DNA of 55,662 nt from an uncultured Oxalicibacterium sp. (GTDB taxonomy: Bacteria; Pseudomonadota; Gammaproteobacteria; Burkholderiales; Burkholderiaceae_D), in the NCBI RefSeq assembly GCF_913776015.1, contig NZ_CAJYMD010000065.1, positions 1 through 55,662 on the forward strand. Reading direction: 5' to 3'. Position numbers and translations under genes: made by a program. This document shows positions 26,850 to 36,339 of the stretch, one piece after another; within the stretch, counting starts at the first letter, position 1; every line of letters begins with the position of its first letter. Below the pieces are notes generated by a model that saw only the letters and a list, made by a program, of their open reading frames with translations, did not search any database and had not been told where the DNA came from.

Positions 26850-28211
26850 TTAACCCTTGCGCAGATCTGGTCGTTCGGCCAGTCGTTGCTCGAGATAATG
26901 GATGTTGGTGCCGCCTTCGATGAAGCGGGCATCGACCATCAGTTCGCGGTGCAGCGGGATGTTGGTCAGAATGCCTTCGACCACCATTTCCGACAGCGCG
27001 ATCTGCATGCGGCGGATCGCCTGTTCACGCGTGGCGCCATAGGCGATCACCTTGCCGACCATCGAATCGTAATTCGGCGGGACAAAGTAGCCGGCATAGG
27101 CATGCGAATCGACACGGATGCCCGGGCCGCCGGGAGCGTGCCACGAAACGATGCGGCCCGGCGATGGAGTGAACTTGAACGGATCTTCGGCATTGATGCG
27201 GCACTCAATGGCATGGCCGCTGAGAACCACATCGCGTTGGCGATAGCGCAGCTTTTCACCGGCGGCGATGCGAATCTGTTCCTGCACGATATCGATGCCC
27301 GTGATCATTTCCGTCACCGGATGTTCGACCTGCACACGCGTGTTCATTTCGATGAAGTAGAACTCGCCGTTTTCGTAGAGGAATTCGAAAGTGCCGGCAC
27401 CGCGATAGCCCATCTTGCGGCAGGCTTCGGCGCAACGGTCGCCGATGCGTTCGATGGTCTTGCGTGGAATGCCGGGTGCTGGCGCTTCTTCCAGTACTTT
27501 CTGGTGGCGGCGCTGCATCGAGCAATCGCGTTCGCCAAGCCAGATCGCATTCTTGTGTTCGTCTGCCAGAATCTGGATTTCCACGTGACGAGGATTTTCC
27601 AGATATTTCTCCATGTAGACCTCGGGATTGCCGAAGGCTGCACCGGCTTCCGTTTTGGTCATGGTCACGGCATTCAGCAGGGCTGCTTCAGTATGCACGA
27701 CACGCATACCGCGACCGCCACCACCACCGGCTGCCTTGATGATGATCGGATAGCCGACACGGCGCGCGATCTGCACGATTTCCTTCGGATCGTCAGGCAG
27801 TGCGCCATCCGAACCAGGAACGCACGGTACGCCGGCAGCGATCATCGCCTGCTTGGCCGAGACCTTGTCACCCATCATGCGAATCGAATCGGAACGTGGG
27901 CCAATGAAGACGAAGCCCGATTGTTCGACGCGCTCGGCAAAATCGGCGTTTTCCGACAGGAAGCCGTAGCCCGGATGAATCGCTTCGGCATCCGTCACTT
28001 CGGCCGCGCTGATGATGGCTGGCATGTTCAGATAGCTTTGTGCCGAAGGCGCAGGGCCGATACAAACGGATTCGTCGGCCAGCTTCACGTACTTGGCGTC
28101 GCGGTCTGCCTCGGAGTGGACAACAACCGTCTTGATGCCCATCTCGCGGCAGGCGCGTTGAATGCGCAGAGCAATCTCGCCGCGATTGGCAATGAGAATT
28201 TTTTCAAACAT
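26850..28211 (-). CDS. accC: Biotin carboxylase subunit of acetyl-CoA carboxylase
   Basis: ATP-grasp enzyme that carboxylates the biotin on AccB in the first committed step of fatty-acid synthesis. The 453-residue product matches the usual length (about 449). It has the N-terminal [13 protein letters not shown], the glycine-rich ATP loop [11 protein letters not shown], the [14 protein letters not shown] catalytic segment and a C-terminal biotin-carboxylase domain. It lies 66 bases downstream of accB on the same strand, forming accBC. Confidence 0.97.
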   Translation of the reverse strand: MFEKILIANRGEIALRIQRACREMGIKTVVVHSEADRDAKYVKLADESVCIGPAPSAQSYLNMPAIISAAEVTDAEAIHPGYGFLSENADFAERVEQSGFVFIGPRSDSIRMMGDKVSAKQAMIAAGVPCVPGSDGALPDDPKEIVQIARRVGYPIIIKAAGGGGGRGMRVVHTEAALLNAVTMTKTEAGAAFGNPEVYMEKYLENPRHVEIQILADEHKNAIWLGERDCSMQRRHQKVLEEAPAPGIPRKTIERIGDRCAEACRKMGYRGAGTFEFLYENGEFYFIEMNTRVQVEHPVTEMITGIDIVQEQIRIAAGEKLRYRQRDVVLSGHAIECRINAEDPFKFTPSPGRIVSWHAPGGPGIRVDSHAYAGYFVPPNYDSMVGKVIAYGATREQAIRRMQIALSEMVVEGILTNIPLHRELMVDARFIEGGTNIHYLEQRLAERPDLRKG

Positions 28212-28277
28212 GGGAACTCGTCTTGAAGAGTTGAAGCGATGGCAGGTAGCGCAGCGCTGGGCCGCGCATCACCGCAA

Positions 28278-28739
28278 TCAGCCGATGATGAACAGCGGCT
28301 GGCCGAACTCGACCGGCTGACCATTCTCGACCAGGATTTCCTTGACCACGCCGGAGACTTCGGCATCGATCTCGTTGAGCAGCTTCATTGCTTCGATAAT
28401 GCAGAGCGTATCGCCTTCCTTGACCGTGCTGCCGACTTCGACGAACGAAGGAGCGCCCGGTGCCGAAGCGCGGTAGAAGCTGCCAACCATAGGCGATTTG
28501 ACGACATGGCCCTTGGTTTCGGGGGCGGCAGGTGCGGCCGGGGCAGCGGCTGGAGCGGCGGCAGCCGGTGCCGGTGCAAACTGCTGCGGTGCGCTTTGCG
28601 GTTGCATCATGACGACCTGGCCTTGTGGGCCGCCGGATTTGACAATGCGAACCTTGCTTTCACCTTCGGTCACTTCGAGCTCGGCGATATCGGATTCGGC
28701 AACGAGATCAATCAGCGTTTTCAGCTTACGTAAATCCAT
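28278..28739 (-). CDS. accB: Biotin carboxyl carrier protein of acetyl-CoA carboxylase
   Basis: Carries biotin between the carboxylase and carboxyltransferase of acetyl-CoA carboxylase. From the ATG at 28739 it has 153 residues. An N-terminal dimerisation segment ([18 protein letters not shown]) is followed by an Ala/Pro-rich hinge at about 50-75 and the biotinyl domain. Lys119 in EAMKLLNEI is the predicted biotinylation site; the usual second Met of EAMKM is Leu here. The protruding thumb typical of AccB is present ([13 protein letters not shown]). A GAGGGA Shine-Dalgarno supports the start. Confidence 0.96.
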   Translation of the reverse strand: MDLRKLKTLIDLVAESDIAELEVTEGESKVRIVKSGGPQGQVVMMQPQSAPQQFAPAPAAAAPAAAPAAPAAPETKGHVVKSPMVGSFYRASAPGAPSFVEVGSTVKEGDTLCIIEAMKLLNEIDAEVSGVVKEILVENGQPVEFGQPLFIIG

Positions 28740-28783
28740 GAATAAGTCCCTCGGGAATTTTGTTGTAGATAAAATTGGCGGCA

Positions 28784-28789
28784 ATTATA
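28784..28789 (-). promoter_or_regulatory. Possible -10 element of accBC
   Basis: On the minus strand a consensus TATAAT lies 44 bases upstream of the accB ATG in the AT-rich gap after aroQ. No good -35 hexamer is found at the right distance, so this is tentative. Confidence 0.35.
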
Positions 28790-28816
28790 TGATAATTGTC
28801 GAATTTTAGTGTTAGT

Positions 28817-29254
28817 TTAAAGATTTTTAAGTGCAAATCCAATTGCGGTCGGGTAGCCTTGCACGCCCAGTCCGCAGATCACGCCGACCGCAATCGCGGA
28901 CAGGTACGAGTGGTGACGGAAGGCTTCGCGCTGATGCACGTTGGAGATGTGGACTTCCAGAAAAGGAATGGCCACGCCCGCCAATGCATCGCGCAACGCC
29001 ACGCTGGTATGCGTGAGTCCTCCAGGATTGATGATGATCGCTTCCACGCCCTCCTTTTTTGCTGCGTGGATGCGGTCGATCAGCGCGCCTTCATGGTTGC
29101 TTTGGAATACCTGTAACGTGGCACCCGCAGCCGAGGCCTGTTCTCTGGCAGCCAGTTCAACATCTGCCAAGGTAGTATGGCCGTAGACTTCCGGCTCGCG
29201 CGTACCGAGCAGATTGAGATTCGGGCCATTCAAGAGAAGCAGGCTTTTTGCCAT
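28817..29254 (-). CDS. aroQ: Type II 3-dehydroquinate dehydratase
   Basis: Converts 3-dehydroquinate to 3-dehydroshikimate in the shikimate pathway. From the ATG at 29254 it has 145 residues, the normal size of the dodecameric type II enzyme. It carries [18 protein letters not shown] with catalytic Tyr24, [19 protein letters not shown], and [16 protein letters not shown] with the catalytic His. An upstream in-frame start at 29299 would add 15 non-family residues. It precedes accBC on the same strand, a conserved arrangement. Confidence 0.95.
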   Translation of the reverse strand: MAKSLLLLNGPNLNLLGTREPEVYGHTTLADVELAAREQASAAGATLQVFQSNHEGALIDRIHAAKKEGVEAIIINPGGLTHTSVALRDALAGVAIPFLEVHISNVHQREAFRHHSYLSAIAVGVICGLGVQGYPTAIGFALKNL

Positions 29255-29338
29255 GAAAGGACAACTCCTTTGATGAGGAATGGCGCATTTTGCCGCCAAG
29301 GGGCGAAGGTTGGCAAGGAAAAATCGCGTCTTTTGGCA

Positions 29339-29860
29339 TCAAATTGCACGCAGATCGGCGCGAAGCTCTTCCATTTTCAGTCTCCCCAGATAAGTCTTCT
29401 TCACTGCGCCCGAAGGGGTAATAATGACGGTAAAAGGCAGTCCGCCGGCCTGATTTCCGAACAGTCGTGCCAGTTCGGTGCCATCGATGCCGGCCAGCAG
29501 CAGCGGATAAGTGATTTTGTATTTTTCGGCAAATGCGCGCACATTGCTGGGCGAATCGATGCTAATGCCGAGTACCTGCAGTTTTTCCGGATCATGCTCG
29601 TTTTGCAACTCCACCAGTTCCGGCATTTCATCTACGCAAGGCGCACACCAGGTCGCCCAGAAATTCAATACCAGCGTTTTGCCTTGAAACGAGGCCAACT
29701 TCTGTTTGTGTCCATTGGTGTCTTCCATCTTGAACTGAAACAGGGTGGCGACGGCCGGCGATTCGGGTGGCGTAGGCATGTAGCGCCAGGCGCTGATCAT
29801 GCTGCCGATTAGACCGAATACTAGGGCTACGATGGCGAACAGCAGGATTTTCTTGCTCAT
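29339..29860 (-). CDS. TlpA-like membrane-anchored thioredoxin
   Basis: Predicted periplasmic thiol-disulfide oxidoreductase. The 173-residue product has one N-terminal membrane anchor (ILLFAIVALVFGLIGSMISAW), then an AhpC/TSA-Redoxin fold. The active site is Cys72-Cys75 in FWATWCAPCVDEMP and the cis-proline is in GGLPFTVII. TlpA/ResA-type proteins reduce cytochrome c apoproteins or copper sites; no specific partner gene is adjacent here. Its ATG overlaps the stop of the upstream gene (TAATG), so the two are translationally coupled. Confidence 0.88.
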   Translation of the reverse strand: MSKKILLFAIVALVFGLIGSMISAWRYMPTPPESPAVATLFQFKMEDTNGHKQKLASFQGKTLVLNFWATWCAPCVDEMPELVELQNEHDPEKLQVLGISIDSPSNVRAFAEKYKITYPLLLAGIDGTELARLFGNQAGGLPFTVIITPSGAVKKTYLGRLKMEELRADLRAI

Positions 29861-30495
29861 TATGAGGATGTACTTTCCGGTGAGGTTGATTCTGGTGCAG
29901 CCAGCAGGACTTCGACGGCGTGCAGTGCTGCCCGCTCAATGCGGGTGTTCTTGCGGCTGGTACCGAATGCGCGCAAGGCATCTGTTTCATATAGGGCAAG
30001 ATGCACGCCTTCATTTTGCCAGAGGAAGCTGAGTACCTCGACTTCTTCCTGGCGATTGATATGCGGGCTTTCGGATACTTCGAAATCGATGCCCTTGTTG
30101 AGCAGGAAGATTTCGACATCCTTGGGGCTGTCGGCAAACAATTGCATGTGGATGTCCGAATGCTCGCCCGCCGTACCATTGAGCACGGCGCCTGTGAGGT
30201 AAGGCTGGAATTGCTGCAATTCGCGCATCAGTCGCACGGCCAACTCGCGCAAATGGCGCAGGCGGGCCGGCTGGGTGTCGGCAAAGAAGAGGGCGTTGTA
30301 AGCGCGTACTTCGTCTTCCACCATTGCATTGTCTGGCAGGACATCGCCACGTACCTTGTTATTGCCGAGAATCTGGCGGGCTGCCTTGCGTTTGGCGGTG
30401 GCGTAATCGGCACCTTCTTCGGCGATCAGGCGTGCCGCCGCGGCAGCGATTTCGGCGCGCAACAGGTCGGAATCGGTGGGGAAGCTGGATGGCAT
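29860..30495 (-). CDS. Nucleotidyltransferase-like conserved protein
   Basis: A 211-residue soluble protein, not assigned to a known pathway. The centre holds GAVLNGTAGEHSDIHM followed by KDVEIFLL, which resembles the G-[ST]...D-x-[DH] and later acidic strand of the nucleotidyltransferase fold. The N-terminal half is helical and Ala-rich (ATAKRKAARQILG), and the C-terminus is a disordered ESTSPESTSS tail. It is head-to-head with mpl, 101 bases apart. It overlaps the TlpA-like gene by one base. Function is inference only. Confidence 0.7.
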   Translation of the reverse strand: MPSSFPTDSDLLRAEIAAAAARLIAEEGADYATAKRKAARQILGNNKVRGDVLPDNAMVEDEVRAYNALFFADTQPARLRHLRELAVRLMRELQQFQPYLTGAVLNGTAGEHSDIHMQLFADSPKDVEIFLLNKGIDFEVSESPHINRQEEVEVLSFLWQNEGVHLALYETDALRAFGTSRKNTRIERAALHAVEVLLAAPESTSPESTSS

Positions 30496-30596
30496 GAAAA
30501 TAAATGCGGAATGACTGACACGATGATTGCACTGCGTATGCGGGGCATCAGTGGCGTCAGGTAAAATCCGGGGTTGGCTTAATCCGAAATTCTACA

Positions 30597-31976
30597 ATGC
30601 ATATCCACATCCTTGGCGTCTGCGGTACTTTCATGGGCGGTCTTGCCGTTCTGGCAAAGGCTGCCGGCCACAAAGTGACCGGTTGCGATGCCAACGTCTA
30701 TCCGCCGATGAGCACGCAGCTTGAAGCGCAGGGCATCGAACTGATCGAAGGTTTCGGCCCCGAACAGATCGCTTTGCAGCCTGATCTGTTCGTGATCGGC
30801 AATGTCGTCTCGCGCGGCAATCCGCTGATGGAGGAAATCCTCAATCGCGGCTTGCCCTACGTATCGGGGCCGCAATGGATAGGCGAACACATCCTGCAGG
30901 GCAAATGGGTGCTGGCGGTGGCTGGTACGCACGGCAAGACCACCACGTCGTCGATGCTGGCGTGGATACTCGAAGACGCCGGCTACGATCCGGGTTTCCT
31001 GATCGGTGGTGTGCCGATGAATTTCGGTATCTCGGCACGCTTGTCGGGTAGTGGTGCGCAATCGTCTTTCTTCGTTATCGAAGCCGATGAATATGACACG
31101 GCCTTCTTCGACAAGCGCAGCAAGTTCGTGCACTACCGCGCCAAGACCGCAATCCTCAACAATCTCGAATACGACCACGCTGATATCTTCCCAGATCTGC
31201 AGGCGATCGAAACGCAGTTCCATCATCTGGTGCGCACGGTGCCGGGTGTGGGACGCGTGGTGGTCAATGCGCGTGAAGAGGCCTTGCAACGCGTCATGCA
31301 GCGCGGCTGCTGGAGCGAAACCGAATGGTTCGGCAGCGCCGAACCGCGCGACTGGACGCTGACGACCTTTGAGGATGGCCGTTTCGATGTGCTGTTCCAG
31401 GGCGAAAAGCAAGGCACTGGCGATTGGCAATTGACTGGCGAGCACAACCGCATGAATGCGCTGGCTGCCATCGCCGCAGCGCGCCATGTTGGCGTGCCAC
31501 CGGCGCAGGCGATTGCTGCGCTGGGCCGCTTCGAAAACGTCAAGCGCCGCATGGAGTTACGCGGTACGGTCAATGACATTGCGGTGTACGATGATTTCGC
31601 ACATCACCCGACCGCGATTGCCACCACGGTTGCCGGTCTGCGCAAGAAAGTCGGCGCGGCACGCATTCTGGCCGTGCTCGAACCGCGCTCCAACACGATG
31701 AAGCTGGGCACCATGAAAGAAGCCTTGCCGCCCAGCCTTGCCGATGCCGATCTGGTATTCGGCTACGGTGCGACTGGCAGCGGCAAGGATGCGCTGGGCT
31801 GGGATCTGGCGGCCGCGTTGTCACCGCTTGGTGCCAAGGCGCAGGCCTTCAACGATTTGCCGACACTCGTGAAGGCGCTGACAACACAGGCACGTCCGGG
31901 CGATCACATCCTTGTCATGAGCAATGGCGGTTTTGGCGGCGTGCATCAAAAGATTCTGGACGCACTCGCATCATGA
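30597..31976 (+). CDS. mpl: UDP-N-acetylmuramate:L-Ala-gamma-D-Glu-meso-DAP ligase
   Basis: Mur-ligase family enzyme that attaches recycled tripeptide to UDP-MurNAc in peptidoglycan recycling. The 459-residue product has the N-terminal Rossmann motif HILGVCGTFMGG, in which the GTFMG sequence separates Mpl from MurC. The ATP loop is VAGTHGKTTTSSM near 108, followed by EADEYDTAFFDKR, LEYDHADIFP and the C-terminal domain DDFAHHPTAI. It is first in a tight plus-strand group. A TAAAAT at 30562-30567 may be its -10. Confidence 0.95.
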   Translation: MHIHILGVCGTFMGGLAVLAKAAGHKVTGCDANVYPPMSTQLEAQGIELIEGFGPEQIALQPDLFVIGNVVSRGNPLMEEILNRGLPYVSGPQWIGEHILQGKWVLAVAGTHGKTTTSSMLAWILEDAGYDPGFLIGGVPMNFGISARLSGSGAQSSFFVIEADEYDTAFFDKRSKFVHYRAKTAILNNLEYDHADIFPDLQAIETQFHHLVRTVPGVGRVVVNAREEALQRVMQRGCWSETEWFGSAEPRDWTLTTFEDGRFDVLFQGEKQGTGDWQLTGEHNRMNALAAIAAARHVGVPPAQAIAALGRFENVKRRMELRGTVNDIAVYDDFAHHPTAIATTVAGLRKKVGAARILAVLEPRSNTMKLGTMKEALPPSLADADLVFGYGATGSGKDALGWDLAAALSPLGAKAQAFNDLPTLVKALTTQARPGDHILVMSNGGFGGVHQKILDALAS

Positions 31977-32551
31977 TTCTGTATCTGCATGGCTTTCGCT
32001 CCTCGCCGCAATCCTTCAAGACCAGTTTGCTAGCGCAACGCATGGCCGCGTTAGGGCGCGCCGACGAATATGTTTGTCCGCAGCTGCCGCCCTCGCCACG
32101 CGAGGCGATCTTGCTGGCGCAAGAGATTGCCCAGAAGTGCGATCCCGCCACGCTGACGCTGATCGGTTCTTCGCTCGGCGGCTACTATGCGACGTGGCTG
32201 GCCGAACGGCTTGGCTGTCGTGCCGTGATGCTTAATCCCGCTGTGCATGCCGCGCGCGATCTGGCATCGCAGGTGGGCGTCAAGACGCAATATCACTCGA
32301 ATGAGCCTTTCGAATTCAAGGCGTCTTATATAGATGAGTTGCAGAAGCTTGCAGTGGCGCAGATCACGCGTCCCGAACGCTATTTCCTGATCGCGGCCAC
32401 TGGCGACGAATTGCTTGACTGGCACGAAATGGTGGCGCTGTTCGCCGGAGCGAAGCAGCACATCATTCAGGGCAGCGATCACGGCATCTCGGATTTTGCC
32501 GAGTATGCCGATGAGGTATTGGCCTTCTGCGGTATCGGAGCACGTGCGTGA
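31973..32551 (+). CDS. YqiA-like alpha/beta-hydrolase esterase
   Basis: Predicted cytoplasmic serine esterase of the YqiA/YcfP family, 192 residues. It has the N-terminal LYLHGFRSSPQSFK oxyanion region, nucleophile Ser in IGSSLGGYYA, acid ATGDELLDWHEM and catalytic His in QGSDHGISDF. It may hydrolyse small acyl esters; the natural substrate is unknown. It overlaps mpl by 4 bases (ATGA) and the next gene by 4 (GTGA). Confidence 0.88.
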   Translation: MILYLHGFRSSPQSFKTSLLAQRMAALGRADEYVCPQLPPSPREAILLAQEIAQKCDPATLTLIGSSLGGYYATWLAERLGCRAVMLNPAVHAARDLASQVGVKTQYHSNEPFEFKASYIDELQKLAVAQITRPERYFLIAATGDELLDWHEMVALFAGAKQHIIQGSDHGISDFAEYADEVLAFCGIGARA

Positions 32552-33123
32552 CGCGAAAAGCGGCAAGGCTGGCTGGCTGGAAAGCCCACGTCAATCATGT
32601 GCAGGCACCGAAGGCGATGGCGTTCTGGTTGACTGACCAGATGTCGCTGACGCGCAAGCTGATACAGCGCTGCGGCCATTTTCGCGTGCAGCGTCTGATG
32701 CAGGGCCACGCACGCGTGCTGGCCGATGAACGCGCCATATTGCAATTGCCGCGACGCGTCGCCGTGCAGCAGCGCGAAGTACTGCTGCGTTGCGATGAAC
32801 AGCCTGTGGTGTATGCGCATACCGTGGTGCCCTTGAGTGCGACGGCAGCCGATTGGCCTTTTTTCGGTCGCTTGGGTGATCGTTCGTTGGGGACGACATT
32901 GTTCGGTGATCCACGTGTACAGCGCGGGCAACTCGAGTATGCACGGCTGCCGGTTGGACATCCGCTGATGCTGCGGGCTGCTGCTGCGATCGGCATGACG
33001 TTGACGACGCCGTTATACGCGCGTCGCTGTCTTTATCGTCGTCATCGGGGTTGGTTGTTGGTGACGGAAGTATTCCTGCCGCAGATTGCCGGGATCGCAC
33101 AGTCTGTACTGGCGCTGAGTTGA
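32548..33123 (+). CDS. ubiC: Chorismate pyruvate-lyase
   Basis: Splits chorismate into 4-hydroxybenzoate and pyruvate, the entry to ubiquinone synthesis. The GTG start overlaps the esterase stop and gives 191 residues (E. coli UbiC 165). Family features are FWLTDQMSLTRKL, VQQREVLLRCDEQPVVYAHTVVP with the substrate-binding Arg, the LGTTLFGDP segment and a C-terminal RRHRGWLLVTEVFLP. It complements ispB, which makes the ubiquinone tail. The following 105 bases before the RNB gene hold nothing recognisable. Confidence 0.9.
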   Translation: MTRKAARLAGWKAHVNHVQAPKAMAFWLTDQMSLTRKLIQRCGHFRVQRLMQGHARVLADERAILQLPRRVAVQQREVLLRCDEQPVVYAHTVVPLSATAADWPFFGRLGDRSLGTTLFGDPRVQRGQLEYARLPVGHPLMLRAAAAIGMTLTTPLYARRCLYRRHRGWLLVTEVFLPQIAGIAQSVLALS

Positions 33124-33228
33124 TCTGCGCTGAACTGAGCGGAAACAGGAAATGAACAATCTGCCGTGTCGATTGACGCGGCAACAAGTCGGGCGTGTGG
33201 TACGCGCCGACGCAACAGAAAGTAATTG

Positions 33229-35298
33229 ATGAATCTCTTTTTTGACGAGTCCGGCGATTTCAAGGCGGGCGCGGTGATGTCGCAACAGGGCGAGGCCTAT
33301 CAGGTCGAGCTGCCAACCGGCAAGCGTACCAAGGTGCGCGCCAAGGATGTGGTCTTGCAGTTCACAGCGCCGGAACCGGCGACCTTTCTCGAACAGGCCA
33401 AGGCGATTGCCGAAGAAATCGATCTGGATTTTTTGTGGGAAGTCGCGGGGCAGGATGAATTCGGTTTCGTTGAACTCGGTACAGAATACTTCGGCCACGA
33501 TCCCAAGCCGCACGAAGCCGCCGGCTTGATCATGCGCATGCATTCCTCGCCGATCTACTTTCAGAAAAAAGGCAAGGGACGCTACAAGGCGGCGGCCGAA
33601 ACGGCACTCAAGGCCGCTCTGGCCGGTATCGAAAAGAAACGCCAGCAGGGCTTGATCCAGGCGCAGTATGTGGAAGAGCTGAAAGCCAATCGCCTGCCCG
33701 ATGCCATGCGTAACATCGTGCATCAACTGCTGTTCAAGCCAGACAAGAACACGATCGAATACAAGGCGCTGGATACTGCCTGCAACGAACTGCAGATGGC
33801 ACCTTCGCGCCTGATGCTGGCCAATGGCGGCATCGCATCTGCCAAGGAATTGCACTTTGCCAAGTTCCTGTTCGAATCCTTCCCAAAAGGGATCGGCTTC
33901 CCGCCCGTCGAGATTCCCGCGTTGCCTGAATTGCCGGTCGCCGACGTACAAGCCTTTTCGATTGATGATGTGACGACCACCGAGATCGACGATGCGATGT
34001 CGGTCACGCGCCTGCCCGATGGCAAGGTCAAGATCGGTATTCATATCGCGGCACCGGCGCTGGGCATCAAGCGTGGCGATGCGCTCGACGCGATTGCGCG
34101 TCAGCGTTTGTCCACTGTCTACATGCCGGGCGACAAGATCACCATGTTGCCGGATGAGTTGGTTGAGGCGTTCACGCTGGCTGAAGGCAAGGTCTGTCCG
34201 GCGCTCTCCCTGTATGCGACGGTTGATACCAGCGACTGGACAGTCATTGCTACAGAAACGCGTGCCGAAGCCGTTCCGATTGCGGCTAATCTGCGGCATA
34301 ACCATCTCGACGATCTGGTGACGGAAGAAAACCTGGCCAACAATGCGGGCGATTATCCATACAAGGACGATTTCGCGATTCTGTGGCAGTGGGTGCAGGT
34401 GCTGGAAAAAGGCCGCATGGCCAAGCGCGAAGCGTTCGGCTTGAAGCCGGAGCAGAACAACCGCGTCGATTACAACTTCTACGTCGAAGACGATGTGGTG
34501 TCCATCCTGCGTCGCAAACGCGGTGCCCCGCTCGACAAGATCGTCGCCGAACTGATGATCTTCGCCAACAGTACCTGGGGCAGGTTCCTGCACGATCATG
34601 GTGTGCCGGGCATCTATCGCAGCCAGGGCATGGGGCAGGGCTGGGCGGCGCGTATGCAGGTGCGCATGGTCACGCACGCGGCGCCGCATCAGGGCTTGGG
34701 TGTGGACCAGTATGTCTGGAGCACATCGCCACTGCGCCGCTACACCGATCTGGTCAATCAATGGCAAATCCTCGCCTGCGCCGAGCATGGCGTGACAGCA
34801 CCGCTGGTAGCGACCTTCAAACCCAAAGATGCCGATCTGTTTGCCATTGTTTCGGCGTTCGATGCTGCCTATAGCGCCTACGCCGCGTTCCAGAGCGATA
34901 TGGAGCGTTACTGGTGTCTGCGCTGGCTGGCGCAGGAAAAAGGCGATGCTGTATCGATGCAGGTGGATGCCGTCGTGCTCAAGGATGAGATCGTGCGCCT
35001 GACGGATATTCCACTCGTGATTCGTCTGCCCGGCATGCCGCAGGCTGCGCGCGGTGCGCAGGTGCGGCTCGATCTGTTGCGCTGGGATGAGGTCGATCTG
35101 TCAGTCGAGGCACGTGTGCTGGAAATCCAGCAGGCAGCGAGTAACGGCATGGCCGAAGAACTCGACGAAGACATGTCGGAGGAGTTGCAGGAAGGCGATG
35201 CCGAGCCTGTACCTGACGAGGCAGCGGAAATTGCCGCAGCGACGGATGTGCAGGGCGATGTGGCAGAAACACCAGTCGATGCGTCTGCCGATAAATGA
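33229..35298 (+). CDS. RNB-domain exoribonuclease (RNase II/R family)
   Basis: Predicted 3'-5' exoribonuclease of 689 residues. The RNB catalytic domain starts near residue 240 with FSIDDVTTTEIDDAMSV, which supplies the metal-binding aspartates. It continues with HIAAPA, a YMPGDKITMLP segment and a STSPLRRYTDLVNQWQ motif near the end of the domain. The N-terminal part is not a clear cold-shock domain pair. A short S1-like region precedes a strongly acidic tail (EELDEDMSEELQEGDAEPVP). The ATG at 33229 is preferred to the adjacent TTG. Proteins like this are common beside tonB-aroE in Burkholderiales. Confidence 0.9.
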   Translation: MNLFFDESGDFKAGAVMSQQGEAYQVELPTGKRTKVRAKDVVLQFTAPEPATFLEQAKAIAEEIDLDFLWEVAGQDEFGFVELGTEYFGHDPKPHEAAGLIMRMHSSPIYFQKKGKGRYKAAAETALKAALAGIEKKRQQGLIQAQYVEELKANRLPDAMRNIVHQLLFKPDKNTIEYKALDTACNELQMAPSRLMLANGGIASAKELHFAKFLFESFPKGIGFPPVEIPALPELPVADVQAFSIDDVTTTEIDDAMSVTRLPDGKVKIGIHIAAPALGIKRGDALDAIARQRLSTVYMPGDKITMLPDELVEAFTLAEGKVCPALSLYATVDTSDWTVIATETRAEAVPIAANLRHNHLDDLVTEENLANNAGDYPYKDDFAILWQWVQVLEKGRMAKREAFGLKPEQNNRVDYNFYVEDDVVSILRRKRGAPLDKIVAELMIFANSTWGRFLHDHGVPGIYRSQGMGQGWAARMQVRMVTHAAPHQGLGVDQYVWSTSPLRRYTDLVNQWQILACAEHGVTAPLVATFKPKDADLFAIVSAFDAAYSAYAAFQSDMERYWCLRWLAQEKGDAVSMQVDAVVLKDEIVRLTDIPLVIRLPGMPQAARGAQVRLDLLRWDEVDLSVEARVLEIQQAASNGMAEELDEDMSEELQEGDAEPVPDEAAEIAAATDVQGDVAETPVDASADK

Positions 35299-35367
35299 CC
35301 ATGCGTGCAATGCGCTGCCGCAATCAGGTGCAGACCGCAAGCAGGTAGCAGGAAAGCCGGGAAGATC

Positions 35368-35398
35368 GTGACAGGTCGTCCCGGGTTTGACTTACAAT
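35368..35398 (+). promoter_or_regulatory. Possible promoter of the tonB-like/aroE/mtgA group
   Basis: GTGACA (35368-35373) and TACAAT (35393-35398) are separated by 19 bases, a somewhat long spacer, 54 bases upstream of the GTG start. Confidence 0.4.
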
Positions 35399-35451
35399 CT
35401 CCCGACTCTTCTCATCCATCCTTTTTATCCATCTTTTTCGTAGCCAGACGC

Positions 35452-36339
35452 GTGAAACTGTTTGCCAAAAATCGCACGCTGTCGATCGCCATCGCGATTT
35501 CCGTGGTGGTGCATGCGGTGCTGCTGACCGTACGGTTCGTTGCGCCCGAGGCATTCAAGTTTCAGCCGACCGATCCGGGGCTCGAAGTCATTCTGGTCAA
35601 CGCCAAGCATGATCGTGCCCCTCTGAAGGCGGATGCACTGGCGCAAGCCAATCTCGATGGCGGCGGCAATGCCGATGCGGGCCGGGCCAAATCGCCGTTG
35701 CCCGACATGCGGCGCACAGCCGATGGCGACAGCACCAAAACCTCGCGTCGCAAGATCGAGGATCTGGAGCGTCAGCAGCAGCAACTGTTGGCACAGATGC
35801 AAAGCAAGCAATCGCATCGCACGCAAAAGTCCACGGATGCCGAACCCAACAAGGCCGCACCGCAACCGACCGCCGCCGAGCTGATCGATAATGCACGCGC
35901 GCTGTTGCGCCGTGAGGCGGAAATTGCCCGCAGCATCGAGGATTACAACAAGCGGCCCAAGAAAACGCAGGTCACGCCAAGCACGCGCGAAGTCGGTTAT
36001 GCCGCGTATTACAAGACGTTGCAGGATCGCATTGAACGTATCGGCACGCTGAATTTCCCGCAGAAGGATGGACGAAAGCTGTACGGTGAAATGACGGTCT
36101 ACATTCCGATCTATCAGGACGGCACGTTGTACATGAAAGAAGGCGGGCCGCGTATCGAGCGCTCGTCGGGCAATCGTGCGCTGGATGAGGCAGCATTGGC
36201 CATCGTGCGGCGTGCGGCACCGTTTGGCCGTTTCCCCGATAACATGCGTTCGACCAATCACGACGATGTATGGGAAATCATCACGCGCTTCAATTTCACG
36301 CGCGACGATGCCCTGCAAACCGAAACTCGAGGAAACTGA
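35452..36339 (+). CDS. TonB-like C-terminal domain protein
   Basis: Predicted energy-transducing TonB/TolA-like inner-membrane protein. The GTG at 35452 gives 295 residues. It has one N-terminal anchor (LSIAIAISVVVHAVLLTVRFV) with the His typical of TonB helices. A long charged linker follows, with coiled-coil-prone IEDLERQQQQLLAQMQ and a Lys/Pro-rich stretch. The C-terminal domain is TonB-like, with MTVYIPIYQDGTLYMKEG and ALDEAALAIVRRAAPFGRFP. No exbB/exbD is adjacent, so the partner motor is unknown. aroE starts immediately after its stop. Confidence 0.8.
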   Translation: MKLFAKNRTLSIAIAISVVVHAVLLTVRFVAPEAFKFQPTDPGLEVILVNAKHDRAPLKADALAQANLDGGGNADAGRAKSPLPDMRRTADGDSTKTSRRKIEDLERQQQQLLAQMQSKQSHRTQKSTDAEPNKAAPQPTAAELIDNARALLRREAEIARSIEDYNKRPKKTQVTPSTREVGYAAYYKTLQDRIERIGTLNFPQKDGRKLYGEMTVYIPIYQDGTLYMKEGGPRIERSSGNRALDEAALAIVRRAAPFGRFPDNMRSTNHDDVWEIITRFNFTRDDALQTETRGN

